Made by a program: the position numbers and the translations under genes | Assembly: GCF_028858725.1 (NCBI RefSeq) | Contig: NC_084781.1 | Span: 3,976,513-4,040,512 of the forward strand | Reading direction: 5' to 3' | Source of the DNA: Colius striatus | Lineage: Eukaryota; Chordata; Aves; Coliiformes; Coliidae | Length of the DNA stretch: 64,000 nt | Part shown: one piece after another, positions 47,401 to 56,897 of the stretch | Numbering within the stretch: the first letter of the stretch is position 1 | Layout: each line of letters begins with the position of its first letter | Notes under the pieces: model-generated | The model's input: the letters and a program-made list of their open reading frames with translations, nothing else | What the model was told of the DNA's origin: nothing | The model's database searches: none

Positions 47401-50400
47401 CCTTTGGGAGTTAAGTCTGACAGGCAATTAGAGCAGCTGCAGTGACCCAGTTGCTGATTTGGTTATATTGCATGGGTTATGTTTGCTTAGTCATTAGAAA
47501 AAAATGTTGCCAGATAATGTATATGGTCATTTACTTTGACAGAAATAGTTGCCATTGCTTGCACTTTTCAGTGCCTTAAATATGTCAGAAGATGCTCCCT
47601 GACTAACACCTAGTTAGAATAAAATCTCTGAGGGGTTTCATAGCTGCTAAAATAACACCAAGTATCTCAACCATTGGAACAAAAATAGGTCATCTGCATT
47701 TTTGAAAAGAAATGATATGTCAAATCATATGATTCACACCAGTTTAAAGAAGGAAAATGCTATACTGTTGGTCCTGATGTTAATGTGTTATCTGGTGGAA
47801 TTAGGGTGCAAGGATGAGACTGAGGTGCCTGGCTTATTTGGTCAGATACAGCCTCACTGGATTTGTTTGGTTACCCCTCTTCTCTTTACTCCCAGGAGCT
47901 CCTGCACAGTTTCTCTGAGGCTTGCTTTCCCTCTAAGCCCTTACTAAAAGGCCATGAATGCTCTATTATCTATTTATAGATGCTAAGGTTTGCTGTGAAT
48001 GATGATGAGGCAAAGGCATACTATCTTGCTGTGCCTGGAGGAGAGCCTGTCTTCAGTGGTATCTCCTTGATGTTGCTGGAAAACAGAAACTGCTGAAACT
48101 ATTTCAGCTTAGTCATCTTCTAAGCATAGGTTGTTGCTCAGAAGCTTTTCCCAAAGGTTTTTGGTTTCTCTGCTTGGCAAACAGACTGAAGGCAGACAAC
48201 ATCATCTAATGTCTTCTGGATGATGCCTTGTGTTCACTGCTGTGTCCCCGGAGGCAATGTCCTCCCAGTCAGGAAAGGCTATTTGAAAGAGTGAGATGCT
48301 TGCAGCAAAAGGGTGGGGAAAGTGTCATGGCACAGCAGCACCGGTCCTCAGGTGTGAGTAGGCAAATATCACTCAGCATTGTCTAGAGGAGAGGGATCCC
48401 TGGGAAAAATGAACCAGCCATTGTTGCAGAATGGGAGGAAGAGAGTGGAAAAAACCTACTGAGGCCCAAGTATAGCTTGAAAAGTTAGGGCTGTTTTTCC
48501 TCCTCCTGATATTTGTGCCAAGTTTGATTATAAAAGGGACAAGGAACAGCTTTGGCATCTCACGAGGAGCCGAAATAGGCTGCGGAGTAATATCTAAAGT
48601 GCTTCTATCCATTTTGGGGCAGAGGAGGTGACTATTTCTGGCTTTGCTGGTAATGGAAAATGTGGTGCAAGGAACCATCACAAGTTTTAACTTTTGTGGG
48701 GTGCAGATACAAAGATAGCACACTGACTTCTGCCATTTGCCTTTACATGCATACATGGAGAGCCCCATGATCTCGAACGCTTGGTTTGTGTGGCTTCTGT
48801 GGGGCCAGTAAATTCTTGTACCTGTGCTGGGCTCACCACTTATTCTGGGCTCTGTGTGCTGAGGGTAGAGAGTTTCTTCTTTTGACTTGGTAGTCCAATA
48901 ATTTTCAGGCATGAAAGGTGACTTAGAAAATGCCATTCAAGCAGCCTTCTGGGGAGCTTTTAAGGTGGAGATATCTATCTGTCTATCTCGTTAATACTGA
49001 ACCTGTAGTTTGGATTAATTCCAAGTAGTTTCATCTCACCTGTAGCTTCTGCTGCTATAGGGAGAGGATTTCCACTTTATTACCATACAGGGGGGAAAAT
49101 GTTTTGTTTTTAACATACCTGTGGCCAGGTCCTCTCCTAGCCTCAGTCAGAACAGATCTCCTGATATTGTATAAACAAAACCAGTTCCTTCCCTAAGGAG
49201 TGTACATTGCTTGGGTCAGAAAGCTTATTCTTCACTTATATAACCTTACTGAAGCAATGGCAAGAGCAGCTTACACAGAGTCAGGATCTAATTTGCACCA
49301 AGTGAGATACTGAAGCAATTTAGCTTAAATTATTTTCAAGTCTTTAGCACTGATCAGAGATTGAATATTTCTCCATACTGTTAGTAGTAGGTCCATTCCA
49401 GGCAGGAGAAGAGATCATGCAGAGATGTGCCACAGCCAGCAAAGAAATATAGTTTAGGTGTACAGAAAATCCTTGGGGTTTGCAGAACAGAAGTGATACC
49501 ATTCCTATTTTTAGTAGACAGGGAAAAGATTCAGATCTGGAGTCTCTCAAGACACAACCTGGTTTCTTGGGCAGTAACTCTGGCCTGAAGACAAAGCCTG
49601 TTCTCACCTATTAAACAGTTTATCAAGCTGGTGGTCTTAATGTTGGCAGCCTGTTGGTCTGCAGCTGAGGTACAGACCTTACTACAGGGCAGGGACATCT
49701 TTCTGTGGTATGTTTGTACAGTGCTAGGCAGGAAGGTCTGTGTGCTGTGCAGAGCTCTTGAGACACTATTGGGATATTAGGCATAAAACCCGTGTCCTGC
49801 AAAGGCTATAATTCAACTCCTGCTTTGCTTGAGCAGTCCAACAGGGAAACCTTTTTCAGGTGAAATGTGCTAGCAATCTATTTTTGCCATATTAAAGATT
49901 CAATCAAATATCCTAGAACTGCATTTTGCCTGTCATATCTCTTGTGTGGTGTAGCCAGGGTGCTGCAGCCCAGAGTGAGCTGTATTTTCATGATGATCTC
50001 AATAATGCATGATTTTTCACTTGAAGAATGTAGTCTCTAGTGACTAGGAGGGAAAGCTCTATGGCTGTTATTTTTTGTCCCCTGCAGGAATAAAACAGGA
50101 CGTGACTGTGTACACAGAGGCATCACAAACCAGCCCCTGGGATCACAGCAGCCTCGGTCCCAACACCACAAATTGAGCCCCATCTCCTGCCCTGCAGTAG
50201 TTCCCTTGCAGTCCTGATGAGTTCTGCCGTGCTTGCTTTTATGTCTATGAAATGAAGATACCTCTGTGTGCATTTATTCTCTTACCAGAAGGATCCTACC
50301 GTGAATACCATGGCCTAGATGGCAGTGGGGCTTGGGTTGCTTTTAAGTTGCTATATTGTTTTGACCACATGACATTCTGTAACCTAATATTCCCTGTGGG

Positions 50401-53400
50401 AAAGTGTTGTGTAAAATGAGACTGTTTCCGGGTATGTAATAATGTTTTTGATAAATGCTCCATATTGCATGCTCCAACTCATGATTTATGGTCTTTAGTG
50501 GTAATCAGGGAAGGGGCATTTCCTTTCCTTGCTTGTCTGGAGGCAGAGGTGCTGGACTTACAAAACATTTGGCTTTCCTTTTGGTTGCTGCTGCAAGAGT
50601 AATTCTTTCCCATGCTGCTTGCTAAGCCTCAGAACTTTTCCAGGCATTGGAAGGAAACAAAGGAGAATCTACTAGAGCAGGCTGCTGCAGCCTATGCTGA
50701 CCTGAGACATTTTGGCTGGCAGGTTTTAGGGGAAGAAAGGATGGTCTAGCTGTATTGCAGGTTGGAAGGCCTGGATTAAGTCCTGTCTTTACACTGATGC
50801 TCTGATTGACTTTGCCCATATGTCTTGATTTTCATTTCTTTAAGCCTTGTTGAAGGAGGTCTTTTCTTTCCTTGTTGGAGTTGAATAGTGACAGATTGAG
50901 TATAGATTTGTTCTGTTTGGCTAACATAGGGATAGATCCCCTTTATTAGTGGTGTTAATTTCTCAGAGGACAGGCAAGAAAAGAAGAAGTGGTTGTATAA
51001 AGAGGGATAAATGAGTGATTTCTTGCTATGCTTGTCTCTGCCTAATGAACTTCTGGGCTCGGGAAGACTCAGGGTAAGCCAGGACTGGTTTACAGAAGTG
51101 CAGTGGTTGGTGGCAGTCACATTGGAAGCCAGCCTGCAAGATCTGATTGCCATGTGCCTGCTCTCTATCTGTCATTTGCCATGGTGCATGTTTTAAGCCT
51201 GAAAAGTCACAGGCAAAGGAAAAGACTGCTTGTTCCTTTTGCTCTTGTTGTTTCCTGTGTTTTGCTTGATTTGAAGATTTGTTGCATCAGTTTCTATTAA
51301 ATGCCGAGTTAGGTCAGTTCCTCTGGCTGTCCTGTGCTGACGTGGTTTACTGAATGCTTTCCCTTTCTCTCAGACTCTCTCTCAGTCATGTTTGCCCACT
51401 GGAATTTGAAATATGAACTGCCTGTGATTCATTCTGTATCTCCATCCCTTCCTTTGTAACTAAACCTGTCCGCTGCTGTGACCATAACCAAATTCCTGTA
51501 CTTGTGTGATGCTTAGCAGAGCAGCAGCAGGCAGCAATGCATCTCTCCTCCCTCCTTGTTGTCTTGTGCTCTCACATACAAACTACTCTATGCTTTAGAT
51601 TTGGCAAAAATGTTTGGGTGCTTAGAGATACAGAGGAGCCTTGCAGGAGCACCCAGACCCACCCCTCAAGTGCTGATTTTTTATTGCAATTAAAAAAGTT
51701 CTTGTCAAAATCAAGAGGCATAAGGCATAACCTCATTCAGAAGGTGAGGTCTGCAGTCTCATTGAAGCCAACAGCAGGCAGGCAACTCTAGCCACTTCTG
51801 AAAATCTTGCTAATTATCTTGAGAAACATTGCTGATGATCCCCAAGTCCTTGTGCCCAGGGAATTATACATGGAAGATCTCACTTCCCAAATTAATGCTA
51901 AAATTTAAACCTTCCTGATCCTAGTCTCACCACAGAGGTGTCTACACAGCAATGGCTCTACAGGAGCCATCTGCTCTGGCTCCCTTAGCCAGCAGCAGGG
52001 ATTCTATGAGTAATGGTTGCTGTAACATCTTAGCTAAATAAATCACATCGTCCTCTAATCCTGTGCACTGGGATAGCATCTGCTCTTCCTTTGCTTATGA
52101 GATAGGGCTTTGTGTGCCAGTACATTTCCCTCAATCGACCTTCTCAACAGCCTTGGGAGACTCTTCACTTACCCAGGTGAAATCACAGCTGCTAGACCCC
52201 TTTTTTACAGCGATGGAAACTGGACTGAGCAGCTTTACCTACCCATGAAACACCCAGGTCCCACATTCATCCGCCTTCGTGATGTAATTTTCAGGCAGTA
52301 GCCCAGAACAGCCAGTTGCAAGGGAAATGCCATAAATCCAGCCTTCACTTGTACTGGTTTGTTCCACTGGGGACATGAAAATAAAATCCCCTGGGACCAG
52401 CTCCAGCTCATCATCATTCTGGGGGGTGTAAGGATAGATCACTTGCAGAGTCTAGGGGAGAAACAGAAGCACAAATGAATGAAGGGTTGTTAATGGAAGG
52501 GAAACCTTTAGCGGAGTGGGCAGGACCACAGACTTCAGCTCTCCAGGAGCTTTGGCAACTGTTTCTTTCGTGGTGTATCATGTGCTGGACTAGAGTAACT
52601 TTTTCCCACTCTCCCACAGGTTTTGTGTGTATAATTCTGGACAATGCACTTTGGTTGGGTTAATCACCCCAGCTTTAGGAGTCTAGTTAGCTGTCTAAGC
52701 CTGAGCAGGCACCTTCTGGAGGTTTCCTCCTCCAGGAGCTGATTCATCCCATCCTGAGAGGTATCTTAGATGGGTCAGATGATTCACTTTCTGGAGGTGC
52801 CTGCGCTGAGCCTCAGTGCAAAGAGAGCCCCAGACTGGCTCAGATTTAGAGGTCTAATAGAGATATTTGCAGGAAGGTGAGATGAATCTCACACATTGTC
52901 TATGCTCAAGATCCCAATCTGCAAATTGGAAGTAATCTTTTTCTTTTCAGTGTATTGTTTTGGAAAACAGCATCATTAAGAAAGCCATGTTAAGACATAT
53001 ACAGCAGTTGCAGAGTCCATGTGAGTAACTGAAGTACACAGGCTATGAGGGTAAAGGTTTCTTGCATAATGATACTAAAAGCTGTGATTAATATTAATGT
53101 CAAATCTGTACAGAAGAAATGGGTAGCAGTCAAGTTAAGATACTGGCCTGGTTCTTGATTAGACCAGCTTATGTTGAGCTACCAGGAGAGTCACTGTAAG
53201 AATTAATCTAGCCGGACATTGTTCCCACAGAAAGCAAGAAATGGGGTGAGTGAAACAGCAAGTCTAGACAGTATGAGTAAAAAGGAAAACCAAAGGCAAG
53301 ATGGTCAGTTTAGGATGACTGGTGGGATGTGAGATCTGTGTTCTAGGACCTCAAGCAAATTCCTCAGTGTCTGTACAGCCTGTGCTGCATATCCCTACAG

Positions 53401-56400
53401 CTTTCAGCAAGGCGACATGGGAGCCTTCATTCAGTTCCCAGCTTGTGAGCACTCTTGAGCTGCAAATGCAGCTGAACCAGCCCACAACTCTGCTAGGTCC
53501 TGTATTAAAAAAAAGAGAAAAAAGGAAAATTCCTGAACTGAAGCAAGCTCCCAAACTTTACCTCGTGATTGACGAAGCGAATGTCTCGAGAGAATATCGC
53601 GGCGACCCAGTCGCAGCCCAGTTTGACATCGATGTTCTGCGCTAATTTCTCCAGCGTGGGCAGGTGGCTGGTCTGGAAGTGATAGGCCAGCGTCACGTGG
53701 AGCTGCTTCTTGTGGGGCTCCACGTGAACATCTGCAAGGAGAAGATGTCAGTTAACAAGTGACTGTTGAGATTAGCAGCTTTTGGAAGGTGTAAGAGTGT
53801 CTATCGCCTCCAAGCTGGAGCTGGGAGATGAACTTTTCAAGGTAGCTCAAGTGGAACAAATTGTAGGCTTTGGGGAAGTCAACCATGAATTCCCTGTATG
53901 TGTTACACCTTGGATCCAATTATTAGAGATTTGTGGTCTGATTCAGTCCTGATTCACACCAAGGTGGTAGAGAAGACACCCCCACCAAACTGCCAAAACT
54001 CATTTGCATTCAGAAAACAACATGTTTCTGGGTGCTGTGATAACAATTATTGTCATTTTGAACTCACTCAATCTTCTGCTAAAAGTGACACTTTTCCAGG
54101 AAAGGAGTGGCATTTGTTTCATTAGCACATGAGGATCTCTCTGAAACAAGCAAGTTAAAAATGGAAATGTTTCCCCTGCCTCCTCTGTTCAGTACAGTAA
54201 CAATTACAAATCCATGGAATTTACAGGTTCATCAGGGTTGATTAAATCTTTTCCCTGGACATTAGTTGAATTACCAGTTTCCCCACTGAGGGCGAGGTAT
54301 TTGCCCTCAGATATTGATATGATAATGATTCAAAATGATCCAGCAGAAAAAGAAACTTTATTAGGAAAAGATTCCAGGAAGCAGAAAGGTGAAAGTATGT
54401 GAAATATTGGGACTCTTCCAGGAGATGGGGAAATCACAGGATACATTGTTTGCATGTGATTTATTGCTTATTCAACCAAAAATTGCAATTAAATTTGACT
54501 GATTATTCAGTCAGAATTGCATCTATTCAGAGCCCTGGCTCCAAGTGCCAACCAGAGGTAGCTCTGCAAGCTCATCCATCTTTCTTTTTTTGATCAGCAA
54601 GAAAAAAATATGCTCTGGATCTCTGCAAAAGCCCCAGAGACTTTCATGTGATAACCTGACCAAGCTGTGGACTGCAATGCAGCAATCGGCTGCCCTTAAG
54701 AAGGAACCAATTTAGTCTGCGTTAGAGCAGCTGCAGGGGTACAAGCTGAGAGCCATTGATGCTGCTGCTTCTGGACTAGTGTTTCTGGGGTAAGAATTGC
54801 CCCCTCTGGCTGTGTTGGTTTGGAGAGTACATCTACACTGTGCAGGGGAATGCTTACACCATCTTTGGACACACCTGTGTCTGTTGGTGCCTTCTAAAAC
54901 ATGCTTTTGTAAATGTAATAGCCATTTTCTCCCTCTTCTGAAGTGAGACAGAGGTGTTGGTACTGAGATTTGAAAAGGTTCCTTTCTAGGTTGCCAGGGC
55001 ACTTGGGGTCTTCTCACAGAGCCCTGTTTGCATCTCAGAAGTGCAGTGAAAAACCAAACACAGCCTTCACATGACTGAGGAAAGTTTTGTGGCAGTGGCT
55101 TGAGGTAGTGAGTGGAGCAGGAAATGCTCAGCCTTGCAGACAGCGACTATCTGAAAGGTTAAGGAACCACCAAATGTCAGCTTCCCTTTCAGGAGATAAC
55201 ACTTGACACTAAGTATGAAGTGATCTTTCAGCTAAAAAAGCACTGAAACCCAAAGCACCCGATGGGGTATTCCTCTCAGGCTCTTAGCCTTCAAGCCACT
55301 TTCAAAAATCGCCTCTTGGCTTAATGAGCTTTGTTTCTTCATGCCATCAGAACTGTGGTTGCTGGAAATGCCCAAGCCTCAACCAAGCTGTGAGCCCTTT
55401 GTAGCTGTCAGCATAGTCACTTACCTGCTTTAGAAGCAGCCTCTGCAGCGAAATCTGCAGCAAACTTCTTGAGCACCTCAGCACTTTCTTCCTTGACAAA
55501 AAGCCCAATGAAGTTTGAGGACGTGTAGAGCTCCAAAGGCAGAGGGGCAGGGAATTTGCATTTCCACCGCATCACAGTGGCCTGCAGAGCTTCAGTGAGA
55601 GCATCGACCTTGCTGTCTTCACACTGCCAGAGGAAACGGGACAGGCATTTCTCAGGTGGAAGAACTGTTCCTTATGCCTGTGCTTAGCTCTCTAGAGCAC
55701 ATGGTAGAGAAGGGAAAGGTGTGGGTGGGTAGGTGTGAATGGTCTACCTTTGCTGTAATGCAGTGAGGAAAAAATGCAGGGTATTATAGAAAGGTACATT
55801 TATAAATCATCTGCCTCTTCTGTATCTTCCAAGCAGGATCAGCTATCCTCAAGTAACCGTCCTAGCCTCACCTTCCCCTGGCCCCCCTGTCTAATCTCAT
55901 GTTAACAATAAACTTGAGGAGATGACAAGAATTTGGGCTGCTGCTGCTCTTCCCTGAAAACAACTCACTTAAAACCCAGTTAGGTCCTCAGTGAGCCCAG
56001 GCATCAAGCCCTTCTGGTAACAGCCTCCCCCCAACTCCAAAGCACAAACTCTTCTGCAGTGACTGAACGTCTCCAGTGTGAGCCTGGCAAGGGCTGCTCA
56101 TGAATGCATGCATAAAGGCAATGGAAAGAGGAGCTCAGGTTTACCATGAAGAACTGACAAAGGGTGATATGTGGGAAAATGTTGTGAGCTTTGTTCTTCC
56201 CACAGATCTGCTTTGATTGCTGCCAGAACTCAGACAGCTTCTGAGCCAGGGGGCCGGTGGGGCGCAGGTAGAGGACATACTCGCGGGGCAGGGTGTCATC
56301 AAGGAATGGGTCACCCACATGGGAGAACAGCCTGAAAGGAAGAAACAAGTGTTAGACTGTCAGATAAATGCTTTTTTTTTTCCTTCCAGCAAAATCAGCT

Positions 56401-56897
56401 CCCCCTGTGCCCTGTCTCACTTGCAGCCTAGTACTGCTGCTAAGTAATACAGAAAATTGGGTTTTAGTTTCAGACTGAGGCTCTGAAGATCTAACCCAGG
56501 TCACTGTTTCTCTCTTTCAGTATACAAAACACAGGGAGGAGAGCACTAGAAATTGCTCATCATCTCTGAAAAGGCAGCTCTCAGTTTTCTGTCTAGGTGC
56601 TGGTGTGGAAAGAGTAGTGGTTCCTTTCTCTCACCCTTTTTTGCCATTACTTGAGATCACAAACTCTCATCTGAGGCTCGTTTCTGGGTTGCTTACTTTT
56701 AGCACTCAACTCCTCACTAGTTTTGTTAGTGCTTTTCAGAGCATGCCTTTGTTGAAACATTCCACATTCTAAAAGCCAAAACCTTAAACATGAATTTCCC
56801 TGGTTTATTTTACTCTTTTTAACATGTATTACTTCATACCAACCAGTCGCATGCTGCTTGAACACTTCTTCCGCCTGTTGATGCCAGTGCTTTTTGT
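38359..56897 (-). CDS. UBASH3B: UBASH3B (STS-1/TULA-2), UBA-SH3 histidine phosphatase, 5' end outside window
   Basis: Thirteen exons in transcript order: 56897-56844, 56331-56145, 55623-55425, 53731-53562, 52451-52243, 46649-46514, 46136-46016, 45128-45006, 43256-43164, 42924-42780, 40447-40341, 39437-39328, 38496-38359. They total 1792 bp, about 597 of roughly 650 codons; the missing first coding exon (about 53 residues) lies beyond 64000. All junctions are in frame. Domain order: end of UBA (KALASTGGRSVQAACDW), 2H-phosphoesterase with both H-x-T motifs (HITL, HVTL), SH3 (VIYPYTPQNDDELELVPGDF), and C-terminal phosphoglycerate-mutase-like phosphatase with CRHGERMD and the second catalytic His in IVAHASS. 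The protein dephosphorylates ZAP-70/Syk and restrains T-cell-receptor signalling; the phosphatase residues visible here are intact, so an active enzyme is expected. Conservation with human is very high. UBASH3A is excluded because the matches are specifically to UBASH3B. Confidence 0.97.
38497..39327 (-). other. UBASH3B: UBASH3B intron before the last exon
   Basis: 0.83 kb intron with no recognised feature. Confidence 0.75.
39328..39437 (-). CDS. UBASH3B: UBASH3B exon with second catalytic His
   Basis: 110 bp. Acceptor TTTATTTCAG, donor GTAATT. Encodes GNNILIVAHASSLEACTCQL, carrying the conserved His of the phosphatase fold, then SPQNSKDFVQMVRK. Nearly identical to human. Confidence 0.97.
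39438..40340 (-). other. UBASH3B: UBASH3B intron
   Basis: 0.9 kb intron without recognised features. Confidence 0.75.
40341..40447 (-). CDS. UBASH3B: UBASH3B phosphatase-domain exon
   Basis: 107 bp. Acceptor TCTATTCACAG, donor GTAAGT. Encodes RPHIPVSKLVVSESYDTYIS and RSYQVTKEIISECKGKG, matching the human protein except for a few conservative changes. Confidence 0.97.
40448..42779 (-). other. UBASH3B: UBASH3B intron
   Basis: 2.3 kb intron. A TG-rich stretch lies near 41560-41590. No exon or repeat family recognised. Confidence 0.7.
42780..42924 (-). CDS. UBASH3B: UBASH3B phosphatase-domain exon
   Basis: 145 bp. Acceptor TTTTTCCAG, donor GTAGCA. Encodes MQQENNLKIRIEPGLFEWTK and WVSGNTLPAWIPPMDLAAAT, including the conserved EPGLFEW segment. 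Confidence 0.96.
43081..43129. repeat. 7-bp tandem repeat (TATATGG)
   Basis: Five perfect copies of TATATGG followed by two variant copies, starting about 33 bases past the donor of the neighbouring UBASH3B exon. Likely polymorphic in length. Confidence 0.92.
43164..43256 (-). CDS. UBASH3B: UBASH3B phosphatase-domain exon
   Basis: 93 bp, phase 1 to 1. Acceptor CTTGCTTGCAG, donor GTAAGT. Encodes GEALLESNTIVDYIYSSPSL and RCVQTAHNILKG. Human has CSPSLRC where this sequence has SSPSLRC. Confidence 0.96.
43257..45005 (-). other. UBASH3B: UBASH3B intron with CpG-dense block
   Basis: 1.75 kb intron. The block at 43880-44260 is much richer in CpG than its surroundings and holds long open frames on both strands; see findings. 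Nothing else recognised. Confidence 0.6.
45006..45128 (-). CDS. UBASH3B: UBASH3B phosphatase-domain exon
   Basis: 123 bp, phase 1 to 1. Acceptor TCTCTCAG, donor GTAAGT. Encodes RYMRSNLNMPHSLPQRSGGF and RDYEKDAPITVLGCTQARLV, nearly identical to human. Confidence 0.97.
45129..46015 (-). other. UBASH3B: UBASH3B intron
   Basis: 0.9 kb intron; nothing recognised. Confidence 0.75.
46016..46136 (-). CDS. UBASH3B: UBASH3B exon with catalytic RHG motif
   Basis: 121 bp. Acceptor TTTTCTTCCAG, donor GTGAGT. Encodes GPQKRCLFVCRHGERMDVVF and GKYWLSQCFDAKG. RHGE is the phosphohistidine-forming motif of the histidine phosphatase superfamily and is intact. Confidence 0.97.
46514..46649 (-). CDS. UBASH3B: UBASH3B linker exon between SH3 and phosphatase
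   Basis: 136 bp, ends in phase 0. Acceptor TATTTTTGGCAG, donor GTAGGG. Encodes SYSILNTTSSPSLQAFTDGA and GPLTIICQNVQ, the expected linker. Confidence 0.95.
46650..52242 (-). other. UBASH3B: UBASH3B intron (5.6 kb) after the SH3 exon
   Basis: No repeat family recognised. A 187-codon minus-strand open frame (48936-48373) has no homology or splice support and may be chance. Nothing else identified. Confidence 0.65.
52243..52451 (-). CDS. UBASH3B: UBASH3B SH3-domain exon
   Basis: 209 bp, ends in phase 2. Acceptor TTTCTCCCCTAG, donor GTAGGT. The SH3 domain is complete: VIYPYTPQNDDELELVPGDF (ALYDY-like and acidic RT-loop), then SEGWIYGISLATGCSGLLPE and NYITKADECGTWVFHG. Confidence 0.97.
52452..53561 (-). 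other. UBASH3B: UBASH3B intron
   Basis: 1.1 kb intron; nothing recognised. Confidence 0.75.
53562..53731 (-). CDS. UBASH3B: UBASH3B 2H-phosphoesterase exon, second H-x-T motif
   Basis: 170 bp, ends in phase 0. Acceptor CTCCTTGCAG, donor GTAAAG. Encodes DVHVEPHKKQLHVTLAYHFQ with the second H-x-T motif, then LAQNIDVKLGCDWVAAIFSR. The exon is notably rich in CpG compared with its introns. Confidence 0.97.
53732..55424 (-). other. UBASH3B: UBASH3B intron
   Basis: 1.7 kb intron; nothing recognised. Confidence 0.75.
55425..55623 (-). CDS. UBASH3B: UBASH3B 2H-phosphoesterase exon (central)
   Basis: 199 bp, ends in phase 1. Acceptor TGGCAG, donor GTAAGT. Encodes CEDSKVDALTEALQATVMRW, then PLELYTSSNFIGLFVKEESA and EVLKKFAADFAAEAASKA. 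Highly conserved with human. Confidence 0.97.
55624..56144 (-). other. UBASH3B: UBASH3B intron
   Basis: 0.5 kb intron; nothing recognised. Confidence 0.75.
56145..56331 (-). CDS. UBASH3B: UBASH3B exon, first H-x-T motif of the 2H-phosphoesterase
   Basis: 187 bp, ends in phase 0. Acceptor TCCTTTCAG, donor GTAAAC. Encodes LFSHVGDPFLDDTLPREYVL, LRPTGPLAQKLSEFWQQSKQ and NIFPHITLCQFFM; HIT is the first catalytic H-x-T. Confidence 0.97.
56332..56843 (-). other. UBASH3B: UBASH3B intron
   Basis: 0.5 kb intron; nothing recognised. Confidence 0.75.
56844..56897 (-). CDS. UBASH3B: UBASH3B exon with end of UBA domain
   Basis: 54 bp. Acceptor TCTCTCTCCAG; its first base completes a codon from the exon outside the window. 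Encodes QKALASTGGRSVQAACD and two bases of the Trp codon, the last helix of the ubiquitin-associated domain. The donor GTTGGT is atypical but required by the frame. Confidence 0.93.

Noticed and set aside
53322-53645. 107-codon plus-strand open frame
   Set aside because: Antisense shadow of the UBASH3B 2H-phosphoesterase exon.
55080-55110. let-7-like word GAGGTAGTGAGT
   Set aside because: Differs from the let-7 seed context, with no hairpin partner apparent nearby.
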